Below are positions 1 to 11,400 of a stretch of 64,000 bases of DNA, piece by piece; the stretch's first letter is position 1; the number at the start of each line of letters is the position of its first letter. The stretch comes from Polytrichum commune. Taxonomy: Eukaryota; Streptophyta; Polytrichopsida; Polytrichales; Polytrichaceae. The position numbers and the translations under genes are program-made. A model generated the notes under the pieces. The model was given only the letters and a program-made list of their open reading frames with translations. It ran no database searches and was not told the origin of the DNA. The DNA is taken from assembly GCA_950295325.1 (NCBI GenBank), contig OX485809.1:11594001-11658000 (forward strand), in the 5' to 3' direction.

Positions 1-1211
1 GGGACGCATTCACCCTTAATCATGGCCGCAAGCTCTTATAATAACCCAAAACAAAGTTACATAGCATGGCTATGGGAACAAGTGTTATTGTTTAATGTCA
101 GAGGTGGTCCCATTTGGAAGCCGAATAAAGAAGGGTCTCGAGGAGGGCCCTTTGTTAGTCTCAAATTATATATTAGAATGTTGTGTGGTTAAGTGTGTAC
201 ACAGAGGTTGAATGTTATGGTGGCAATTAGATGTCTTTATTGGTTTGACCGTTCGCTGTGTTGGAGACCTGAGGACTGACCTTGGGCGGGTGACTATCCT
301 TTTAATTGAGCTAAGTGAACTGATTTGGACATTTGAACTGCCATAAGTAATCCTCGTTGTGGTCCTTGCACCTTAGTATGGTTTCTTTCTCAGAAACTTT
401 TCTCTGCTGTGTAGCATGGTCTGCTATACAAGAAGTGAGTGCGCAGCATTCCATGAGAAGTTTTTGCTACTTTCTTAGACTGTGTAGGTACTAATTGTTA
501 CAGCTGCCTAAACCTCCTCGATTATTTCTTTGAGCTAGGGCATGCTAATACACACAAGAAAATTAAGCTGCCATAAGTTTCCATGATCCTTAGGAAATTG
601 TTGAACATCACCTTCTATCCCATCCCTGCCTCATCTTCCTGATCTTCATCATCATGATTCAAGGGTTTCCAGCGAAATCAAGTGCAAAAGTCACTTGAAT
701 TCAGAGAGACTGCAACATATCCAGTTTCAGAAAGTCTAGCGAGATGACTGAATGTACTTCTACATCCTATAATTGGATGGCATCTTTACTGTGTCGTAGT
801 CTTCATTTTGTGGAAAAGGGATGGAGTACAGTAATCTCCCGCCTAAGTACGCACCCGCTGAAGTACGCATCCCAGTTAAGTGCATAAATTTTTTGACAAA
901 ACTTAAGGTTCGTAGTTTATTGTTTGAACATGTCATGCAGAGTCATTTGTCGCGAATACATGATTTTTTTATGCTTGACATTAAATGTCAGTTTGTGAAA
1001 GTCTCATTGAAACGTCTCAAACAATCATCGCAGTAGATCATACATTTGTCCAGCTTCCGTTTGAACATCGGAGCAAAGCAATTGGTCATCGATGTAGTGA
1101 AATTAACTATGTGGAGAAGCAACAGAATAGAGTTGAGAATGATTCAAATGTCCAGCAGTCTTGCAGAGATTCTATATTGATTAGCTTGTGCCTTGTGTTG
1201 CAGAACCAAAG
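1..1211. other. upstream region of the GST gene, no gene seen
   Basis: No coding exon is recognisable here. The short open frames at 821-1036 and 985-1215 show no family resemblance and overlap the likely promoter and 5' leader of the GST gene whose ATG is at 1212. No clear TATA box or other regulatory site could be assigned with confidence. Confidence 0.5.
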
Positions 1212-3956
1212 ATGACGATCAAGATCTATGGCATGTGGGCTTCTGGGGCAACAGACAGAGTTCTCGTCCTTCTTCTTGAGAAGGATATTGAGTTTGATTT
1301 GATTTCCGTGGATCTAAGATTAGGAGATCAGAAGCAACCAGATCACCTCGCATTACAGGTATGACCTCTTTGGCTGGTTTTAGGCTTAGTTTCTGCTTGC
1401 AAACTACACTAAATAGTCCTATTATTGTGGGTGCAAAATCAGCATGCACTTAATTGGTGTGGGCCATTATAATAGTCTGGTTGGGGTGGAAAGAACGTGG
1501 ATCTTCCTTGAGACTTTCAGCCAACACCTTGCATAAAATAATAATATTCACCCACATCAATTTTCTTAGAAAAATGATTGATGTGGCTCACACTAATTTT
1601 AAACTAGAGATTTGGCATGGGCTACTATTAAATCTAGAGAATTATTGTGGGCCACACTAATATGACTATTTAGTATATTGATGCTTGTTCTCATGTTTTC
1701 AATTGCTTGCCTTAATTGAGAATCTAGCAATGAAAGGGTAGTTATCACAATTATTTCCTCACACAATATGTCTGCTTAATTACCTTTGTGAAAATATGAA
1801 TGACGAGGATAACAGAAGAGGATTATGGTAGGTAGTTCTCTGCCAGAGTGCCAATGGATGTAAATTTTATCTATGTGATTTGTGTGTAGCCCTTTGGACA
1901 AATTCCAGTGCTCCAAGATGGAGACTTCACAATGTTCGGTATGTTCTCCATTTCCAGTGCATATGTCCGTGTCTTGGAGCATGTACTAGATGTATACATG
2001 AACATAAAGTATTTTTTCCCATTCTTAAAAAAATGTTTGTAATTTAGCAGAATTCCACTCAGTTGAGTTGACAATGCATTATGGACCGCGCAATGCTCAC
2101 TTTATAATGCTTGCCGAATATGGTCTTCATGCAGTGGAATGCACTCCCCTAAAGGCATTCCCCTATATACATATGGCCACCTATCATATTTAGGAAGGCA
2201 TTGGCCTTCAAATGAAAACATGTGCATTATATACAAGAAAAAGTAACGCCCGTAATTGGGTATTGACGTGAATGTGAGCATGTTAGCCTAACGTTGATCA
2301 CGGTTGTCCATGATGTAGCATAAGGTGTTATGCATCTTGAGCATTATGTACATGTTCGTGATTTTTGAGACGTATTCAAATAATGCTAGATCTCCACCAG
2401 TTCCTCCCCCACATGTGAACATCATTCTTCACACATATAGAGCTATGTGGGCAAATCGAGGAATAAGATGTAACTAATGTCTAAAGTGTAAGAATCTATT
2501 TGGCATTAAAATATAAACCATGGAGTTCTTGTAACTCAAGAACAAATCCAATGCACATCTTGAGCATGCCATAGATAAGAAACCGCCCATCCAACATTGA
2601 ACTATATGATTTGATCTCAAAACCTTAATCTCTGTATCTTAAGCCTGCTACACCTATCACGAAGGTATGTGGCTCTATTTTCTGTAGACAACTTTAGCAG
2701 CTCGATTGGTTCAACCGGATGAGGAATTGTATCAGCTAGTTGATAATCGCAAAACCAAATATTATCATTTTAAGGTTGAGAATTAGGGTTGACATGCAAA
2801 ACGGTTTAAGAGATCAAAGTGAAGATTTTGTTATTCTTTGAACGATTCAATAGATCCTCCCAATTGTGTAAACTATTGAATTTTAAAGGATGTCTATATG
2901 AGCACTTCACTCTCATTATAGCATGTATCTTTGCAATGTCCATTCTTAATCACACACATGGCCATATATATACCATTCGAAACATAGATGTCCAATTAAG
3001 AAGAGTGATCATTTATTGTGAGCCATTTGATATGTTGCTTATAGACACTAAGGTAATCAGGTCTTTCACGGACATTTTTAGCTCTAGAGTCAACACCCAT
3101 CTTTCTTAAGATATAAAAACACAAAACTATTGCAACATGATCTCACAAATCCAAATCATGCCCATAGCTATATTCCTCATAATTTATGGAGCTCATTCAT
3201 TTTCATATATATATATAAAAGTCATTATCAAAGTGAAGATTCTCTTTCTCATAAATGATCATATACGTCCCCTCATAAATGATCATATACGCTGATTTTT
3301 AAACCTTAAATAATTCACAAATTTAGAACATGTACTCCAATCTCTTGTGAACATATGTTTCTTGGTGTCCGTTCTTAGATGCACACCTTCCCTCACACCA
3401 CTTACATAAAAGTGTCTGTCCAAGATGGGTACCCATATTCGGCCCACTTCAAACCTCAATATTTGGTGATGCAGAGTCTCGTGCAATCATGAGGTACATT
3501 TGTGAGCAGTATCCAAATCTCGGGCCGCCAAGCTTGTATGGCTCCAATCTCGTTGAAAAGGCGCGTGTGGAGCAATGGCTGGAGGTGGAACACCATCAAA
3601 TTCGTCCCGCTTTGAGGAACATCTACTACCAGTTCATGGGCCCTGTTCTCAGTGGAAAGAAGGCGGATCACAAGATCATCGCCGACGAGACCGAGAAGCT
3701 CGCCAAGGTGTTGGATGTGTACGAAGCGCACCTCGCGAAACACAAGTACTTGGCCGGGGATTTCCTGAGCATTGCGGATCTATCACACCTGCCTCTGTGT
3801 TACGCAGTCTTCACCATCTGCAAGCACCGAGAGGTGCTGCAGACACACAAACATTTTGCGGCGTGGTGGAATGAAATCTCTCATCGCCCGGCATGGCTCA
3901 AGGTTGTTGAGAATGCAGCTCCAGTATTTGATGTTTGGCAAAAGAGTGTGGAGTGA
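1212..3956 (+). CDS. phi-class glutathione S-transferase (GSTF)
   Basis: Cytosolic enzyme that conjugates glutathione to electrophiles and reduces hydroperoxides in plant detoxification. Three exons: 1212-1358, 1890-1938 and 3475-3956, with GT-AG introns in phases 0 and 1, giving 225 residues; phi GSTs are usually about 215. Exon 1 carries the thioredoxin-fold start with the expected catalytic serine at residue 11 (GMWASGATDRV). Exon 2 holds the cis-proline segment PFGQIPVLQDGDFTMF. The exon 2/3 junction rebuilds the glutathione-binding ESRAI motif. Exon 3 is the all-helical C-terminal domain, including FLSIADLSHLP and the late RPAW motif. Exon layout and motifs are those of plant phi-class genes. 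Intron 2 (1.5 kb) contains dispersed repeats that run almost to the exon 3 acceptor. It converges with ZPR1 downstream. Class assignment is firm; substrate is unknown. Confidence 0.93.
2700..3465 (+). repeat. dispersed repeat family A in GST intron 2
   Basis: Two related pieces of a repeat found many times in this window. 2700-3100 resembles 41556-41820. 3165-3465 resembles 6785-7075, with the shared core GTGTCCGTTCTTAGA followed by ACACC...CACACCACT and a closing GGCCCACTT. The second piece ends about 10 bp before the exon 3 splice acceptor, so intron 2 was enlarged by insertion. No coding capacity or terminal inverted repeat was found. Confidence 0.6.
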
Positions 3957-5440
3957 TGCATGAGTATGAGGCATCAATCGGACCACACGCCCAGCCCCGT
4001 GGACATGGGTAGGGATTGATGAACGGACATCGCATGTCGGTTGATTCAAGATATTGATGTTCCTCGTTCATTTCATGTAGTAGGGTGATGGAATTGGCTG
4101 CATCGGACACCCAACATTGATATTGGTGTGCCATGTTAAATAGAGTGGTTTTTGTGACAGGTCACAAGTAGCATCAAGTGTCATGTGACACTCCTGATAG
4201 TTGCCACCTAGTGACTTCGAGATAGTTAGTATGGGTTGTTGATGAATAGTGTGGGTCACATTGAATCACTAGATGTTTAGTGTAGTGATGAGATGCCTTG
4301 GGTGCTTCAAAGAATGACAACAAATCTATGCTTTGTGGTATAGTCCACTTAGTGTTTGTGGTGGTAATTTTGGAGAGCACACACTATTTTCTCAACAAGA
4401 CAATAAGTACCTCTTCTTTCACGTACAGGTTCAACCATATTGATGCAATCAATTGAAAATACAGAAAATCCTTGGGATGGTAATGTTTGTTGAAACATTT
4501 TATTATGATTTCGGTGAATTGACATTTGAATTTCACTGGGAGCAATGAAAAACTCTCAACACAACCAAAAAGAGAGCACAATAATGCTTTCATTGCTGCA
4601 AACAAGAACAAATAGGCAACACCTTGACATTAGGAGAGGATGCTCCAAGTAAGACATGACAACCAATGTAATTGGGTCCAACCCATAGGCGATTATAATT
4701 TAGTAAGTATAATCCATGTTAAAGTAAGGAATAGATAAACTAGTTTGGATGCCTGATTGTTGACAAGATTGGACCTGTAAACCCAAGCAAGTACTAGAAA
4801 AATGTACATACTGATTGTTTTCATAGAGACAAGCTGCGTACTCTAGATTTGCATTCATTGTGAAACATGACATTTGATTTAAGCCATTACTACCTACACA
4901 TTCCCATCTAGTCTGATACTGGCATCTAATTTAGTGTAATTGAAGATTTTAATTTCAGTACTTTGGTCAGACTAGCATTCAAGAGCCTCTGTTGTTTTTC
5001 ACTTGCCAGACAATTGTATTTGACTTTGGCAAAGTGAGAGCTGTACTTCAAAGTTGAAATGAACATTTGTATATTGTATGTTCATGATCTTCTAATAATA
5101 AAAAGATGTCAGGAAGGCTCATCAAGTTAAACATGAAGCCACAAATAAAAATCCCTCAATCTCACTTGTGGAGAATATGTGCATTGCAATTAGGTTTGAG
5201 AATGCATTATAAATCGACCTGCAATCCATACTTGCTCTCACAGTAAGTAAATCCACGGGCAAGGTTTCTCACTTCCCTCCCTTGCATTTCATCATCGTGC
5301 ATCCCTGTTCATTCTATAAGACCTTCCCGAAGAGTCAAAGCTCAACTGAGATCAATAAGTAACTGAATACTTTAGGAAGTACTGAGAAGGCTTATCATTC
5401 CACTTGATCAACCCTTGTAAAAGATGAAAATGTTCTTAGC
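3957..5440. other. intergenic space between convergent GST and ZPR1
   Basis: No gene seen. It holds the 3' flanks of both genes. The stretch 4135-4215 (sharing TTGCCACCTAGTGACT) is repeated at 45290-45385, marking another dispersed repeat family. Short open frames here have no recognisable product. Confidence 0.5.
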
Positions 5441-8400
5441 TTAATGCTTTTCAGGCTCATTTAAGTATGCAGCATCCGCGGAAGAGGTGTCCATGTCATT
5501 GAGTCCAAGCTCCTCATTCTGTTCGAAGGTTCTCTCATATTCCTCCGCTGCAGACACCACCAACAACAAAACTGAGTCCTACCTAAACCCCTTAAACATC
5601 ATTGTACTTCGTGGATGCCTTCTACAAACGGAAACATTTGTTTAATATGAAGAAGCAACATGAACTAATCTCATCGCAGAGGTGATTCAAAGAACATTAA
5701 CACAATCAACAAGGAGATATACTGCATGATCATTGCTGAGAGTGTGTTGCTAAGCTTGCTTCTAATTTTACACATAATAGAGTTATCCTCTAACCTCAAC
5801 TTGATTATTGGTTAGGAGTCAGTTGCTTTGCATACAACACCTTCAATGTTTGGTAAGTTTTCAGTGCATGCTTAGAGGTAGTTTGGAGGTTTAAACGATG
5901 AACATTCCATATCAGGTCATCTAAGGGCAACCTCATTTTGGCATGCCAAGTGGTGTTAAAATGAGTTTGGCCCTTAATGACCCAATATAGGTTGCTCTTC
6001 ATTCAATATCAAACATTACCTCCAAGCATGCACCACAACTGGAAAGAGATTATTGATACTGTGTGCAAAATAGCCAACAAAAAATCAAAGGGGACCAACT
6101 CCTGACAAAAAGTCCCATTTAGTTGAAGAATAACTCTAAGAATAGACAGAACTGAGTAACACATGCAGTAGGGGAAAACAAGAGACATGTCAGCTGCGTG
6201 TCGCTTTCAAAGTCATCTGTAGCAGGAGCGATGAAGGAGTTTGCAAGAGCATCATCCAACACTAGCGTCCATGGCTCTTCCACCTTCAATAACTGCAGCC
6301 ACAAGCCATGGGCAAATCAAAATTATGCATATATGGCAGGTTACTTTGATCAGCTTTGAAATACAATGCAGAAACTCAATAACATAAAACAATCCATTTC
6401 AGTATCCTAACTCATACTTATTAGCCAATCAATATAAGGCAGGTAGGCCTAGAATGGACACTTTTCGCTCTGCACCCACTTCTCCTAGAATATTAAACAT
6501 GCGATTAGTACATAGTGGGTAAGGCTAAGCAATTTCGCTGATGTGTCTATTCCTGATTGGAAATGAGGAGGCGCATTATCACCGTGATGGATGACCCTGC
6601 CACATGGCCTGACCGCTGCGTCCAGTAATGGACATGTAGCACCTTGCCACAGGCTGCAGTAGGCACCCAGTGCATACCCGACCGCTACCACAGCTCAATA
6701 GATTGGGTGCCTATTACAACTCATTTACAACCCATGGCAAGGCTCCATTAACTCGTTCCATATAATTAGCAAATCCAAATCCGGGCTGTAACCATTTTCC
6801 TCACGATTGCTGGAGCTCATATGAATTTCTTATTCATTATCAAGTGAAAATTCTCTTTCTTCATCAATGATCATATAGGACTCCCCAATTACGTTTGGCC
6901 ATTGAACCTGTCATAGTTAGCATATTTTGAGCAAAAGTTTTAGTCCAATCTCTTTTAAACACATGTCAAATCGGTGTCCGTTCTAAGACACACACATAAC
7001 CACACACCACTCAAATATAGGTGTCCGTTTAAGATATGTGATTGAATTAGGCCCACTTACCTTACAACCAGATAAACAATGATATTAACATCTGCTTTGT
7101 CCAAACATATTAGCTACATCTTAATGATTAATCAACCAGCCCTTTTCTCTCCAGTCATCCTCACATGGTAAAGGGTCCTCTCATTATGCTTGCAATTGAA
7201 TCAGCTTTTTCTAACTACACATATACAATTCGCAGTCCATGGAAAATCTATATACCTTTTGCAAATGACTATCAAAATCCTCCCATTTATTTTTCTTCCA
7301 CGATTCTGCGCTATCGCCCATACTGAACCCATGCACTCGCTTCAAACCTGCAGATATTGCAAAATGATCCGATGGACAGGAAATCAGAGCCACATAGCTT
7401 AAGAGGGCAAATAAGTAAAAGGTTTCCTTAATATGACAACCAAAACATAAAACTAATAATGTGACGTCCTTACTAGCATGCACACAAATATTGACAAGGT
7501 CCTCATACTTACTTTCACTGATGTTTGTTAGTAGCCCCTCCACAGTAGTAACAAGACCACCAAGTGTCCCTGGTGCAAGTTCTAATTCTAACTCTGGAAT
7601 CTCAACGCTTGCTGAATCCGACTGCAATGCAATGATAACGACAAATTTTTGTTAAAATTAATGCCACAGCAGTCCAGAAGCTTTCCAGGAACTAGAAAAA
7701 TGTTGAGTAGCCTACGCAGAAGGAAGTTATTAAAAATTTAAAGTAAAGAAAAATTGCCCAAATACTATCCAGAAATATAGAAACATGGAAAAAGAATCAC
7801 ATGCACAGCACATCTGTTGGCATTACCCCTCTTACAGAGGTCTCAGTCTCAGAAGGAAAATCACGGAAAATCACCTTAATAACATCCCGTGTAAGATCTT
7901 TAACAGACTTTATATTCACGCTGATCTTCTTGCCTTTAGCTGGAATGCTGCCGCCCGGTTTTAACTGATCATAATTCACAGAGTGTTAGTATACTGCTTC
8001 AAAACACATACTTTTGCACCATCACCTTCACAAATTTCATCAACCTTCACCAAAAAAAAATGATACATGTAATAGAAAAGGAGTTTTTTCAAACATTCAC
8101 ATCGCAGAGAGGATGAGAAACCTCAACTTGCCTCAGAATTTCGATATCCACATAAATCACAAGTAGATGCCATTACAATGACCTCCTTGAAATAAGGTAT
8201 ATCTGGAATTTAGACTGTCAAGGTTGTCAACAAATGGGGACGCCCAAGCAATCCTTCTTGCAGAGTTGCAGCTATAGAACAGTCACCTATGATGTCCAAG
8301 TCTTGATTTCCTTTTAAAGCTTAAAGGTCAGAAGATGTTTTATGAAAATTGAGACGACTTAAGCCTACTGGTAGCCTAACCCAGCCCCCTACAAGCAGAT

Positions 8401-11400
8401 GCAGATGCCATGTCAAAATGTGGATACTGGTAACAAACATGCGTGTCTCACAGGCAGCTGCACATGCTCCACAAGTAGTTGGAAATGTCATGACCTGCAA
8501 CAACAACATCCATTAAAAAGGGCAGTGAGCAGATAGCAGTGATGAAAATGAGTTGTAGTGTTACGAGAATGAATTAACCACCAAACAAACAAGAAAGCTG
8601 ACTCTGATCATGCCACCAGCATGAATTATGGTGTTGCTTCATCGTTGAGTTGGTCTAAGTCTATATGTAATCCCACAATGGGCATGGTGAGAATTAGAGG
8701 ACCCACGAAGAGATCGCCTCCTTTCAAAGGTGAACACCTTAAACAGGCGCTCGTAGACAAGCCGGCCTGCAACTACAACTACTATGCCTGTCTCCAAGCC
8801 AGCCTACGCCCATCTCCCCCAAGGGCAAGCCCCTAGGTTCACACATGATTGGTTGAAAACATCAGGTTCGTCCCAATACCCCCGCTATGGCTGGGTGGAC
8901 CATAAGTGGTAGAGTGCACAGAAAACCAAGTGCTAGGCAGTTCACCCATCTCAGCACTATTCAATCCTTACACAGCTCAACTTCAGAGTTCCCATGGGAT
9001 CCAGATTGAGGCCTTGGGTTTACGCCAATATTGGACAGGTATATAGTTGAATACATGGTATCAATACACAATATCAATAATGGTATCATATAACCTACCT
9101 GACGTGTATCGATATAAGAAAACTAGTTACATACTGGTACTTGGTGGGTGTCACAAGGTGAGTAAATCTTTGTATACCCCAGTCATTATTTGGGTCAATA
9201 CCAACCTAGTACCAAATTGATACTTAGAAAATTTCACCCAGGTATGAAGGTTTTTGGATGGTACATAGACCCAAATGGTATCAGTACAATATCATCCTTA
9301 CATACCCATACCCTACTCGTATAGCACAAATGCAAGATCCTCATTCTACATACCCGTGTCGAATAAAAAATGGGCGATACCAGTTCAATGTTGGTTTCAG
9401 CCACCCCCAAACAAACAAGAAATACAAACCTCCTCTGGTGCCGAATATTTGAAGATTGCAGCAGCCATCTCGGAAGAGTTCCCTTCAGCGATTGCATGAT
9501 GTGCACCAAGAGCGCCCACTGAGCCATGTGGTAGCCTCGTTGTGCCTGCAGGTTGATATTTTCCTGTTTCGCCTTCAGCAGATCTTCCTGTGGTCTCTGG
9601 AGGATTGACACCCCCTGCAATTGTTGCATCATCTTCTGATGGCTGAGGAAGGAAACCTAGTGTAGATTGCTCCTCAGAAGTGCGGTCGTAAAATGCACAT
9701 GACAACAATGGGTCTGGGTCTGGTGCATACCTACAACCAGAGACAAGTCAAATCTAGGTATGAGACTTATGACAACAAAGTATAAGGACCTGAATAATAT
9801 TCTATACATTTTGGCTAGGTCCAACGGCCAGGGCAATGATGCAGTCACCATTCCAAAGTTCCAAAAGGCCTAGCCATCGACAGCAACATGCGACGCAGTT
9901 GCCATTCCAAAGTTCCAAAACAGCTAACTGTCGACAGCAGTAGGTTGGGCTGACAGTGCAGGATGACTGAGAACATCAATTCATATGCTTGGGTGCAACG
10001 GCCCAGATGATGGCACAGGCTCAAACTAGTAGCTTACAACCAACTACTCTTTGAACCTATGAGCTCCTCACAAAGACCTCTCTTCTATGATCCTCTTGGA
10101 ATGCTCCCAAATACTAACAAGGGAAAGAATTAATAGCTTATACTAAGGTGATTAAGTTACATGTTCCTCGCTTGAAATCAAATCTGCTACTTAAATACTA
10201 TCTGGCCTCACTGCCCAAGGACAACTACTTGCTTACCTACAGATACCCTACGTGCAGGTTAAATTAGGTGTAAAAATTAAATTAAATGGCCAAAAAAGGG
10301 CCACGTGTCTTCATGCGATTGGTTAGAACCTCTTAGTAGATGACATGAAATTGAATTTACACATAGCCGTGCCCAATCAGACCTGAACATACGGTAGAAT
10401 GCCATCTTACGGGTTCTCAATGTAACTGTTGCCTGAAGGATCATCCACCACAAATGTAAAAGCTTGTTCCCCTTTAGCACATGCATCCAGCTTCATCAAA
10501 AAGGCATCAATGGCATCTGCTGTCTGAGAATCCGCTTTCTGCAAATGATACAATGAAAAGAAAAAAAATTTAAAAACACTCCATGCAAGGTTAAAAACAT
10601 TAACCTGCACACTCCATACATGTAAACATAACTGCACAAAGCACTTGACAAGACTTGAAAACAGAGCAAGTACCCTCCGCTCTTCTTGCAAAACTCGAAG
10701 CTCAGTAGCAGCCCTTGTTAGCACTCCTTCAACCTGCCACAATTTCAATACGTCAGCACAGGAGCTTTATCCTACATGATGTCAAGAAAAAAAAGATCAT
10801 CCCCATGGTTCTAAAAAGAAAGTGCACAAAAATAATCTGCAAAAAATAATCTATATCATCTCCAGACACAGTCAAGACCACAACAAACTCATGCTTAAAG
10901 GTACTGACAGCAAATTCCTCATGGCACAAAGAGTCGAATCATAAGAAGGATGGAACAAACCGTTGAGAGTGTGCCACGTTGTGCTTCTGGAGGCACCTCA
11001 AATTCCAGTTCTGGCACCTGCACACAAGCATATAAGGTAAACGTGTCTTAAATGGTTAGTTTGCCATGACTCTCAACTTCGATTTCAGAGTGATGATTTT
11101 CTTGGATTCGCAAATGTGATATGAGATTTTAGCTGCAATCAGGGAATTTTATGAGCATCCCTGTTGCTTCTATGATTTTTTTGAAGTTAGAAGTGCCAGA
11201 GCCATATAACGACCAGGTGGGCCCCTCCAATTATGCTAACTATTGACCCTAGAATGGTTAACAGATTCTGAGCCCATAGTCTAATCTCTTTTATATACAT
11301 GTCTTTCAGGTGTCCGTTCTTAGATCTACACCTAATTACACGCCACTCAAATACAGGTGTCCAGTTAAGATAAGCAACCAAATTAGGCACACTCACCTCA

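Noticed and set aside
3783-4134. Minus-strand frames over GST exon 3
   Set aside because: They are antisense shadows of a well-supported exon.
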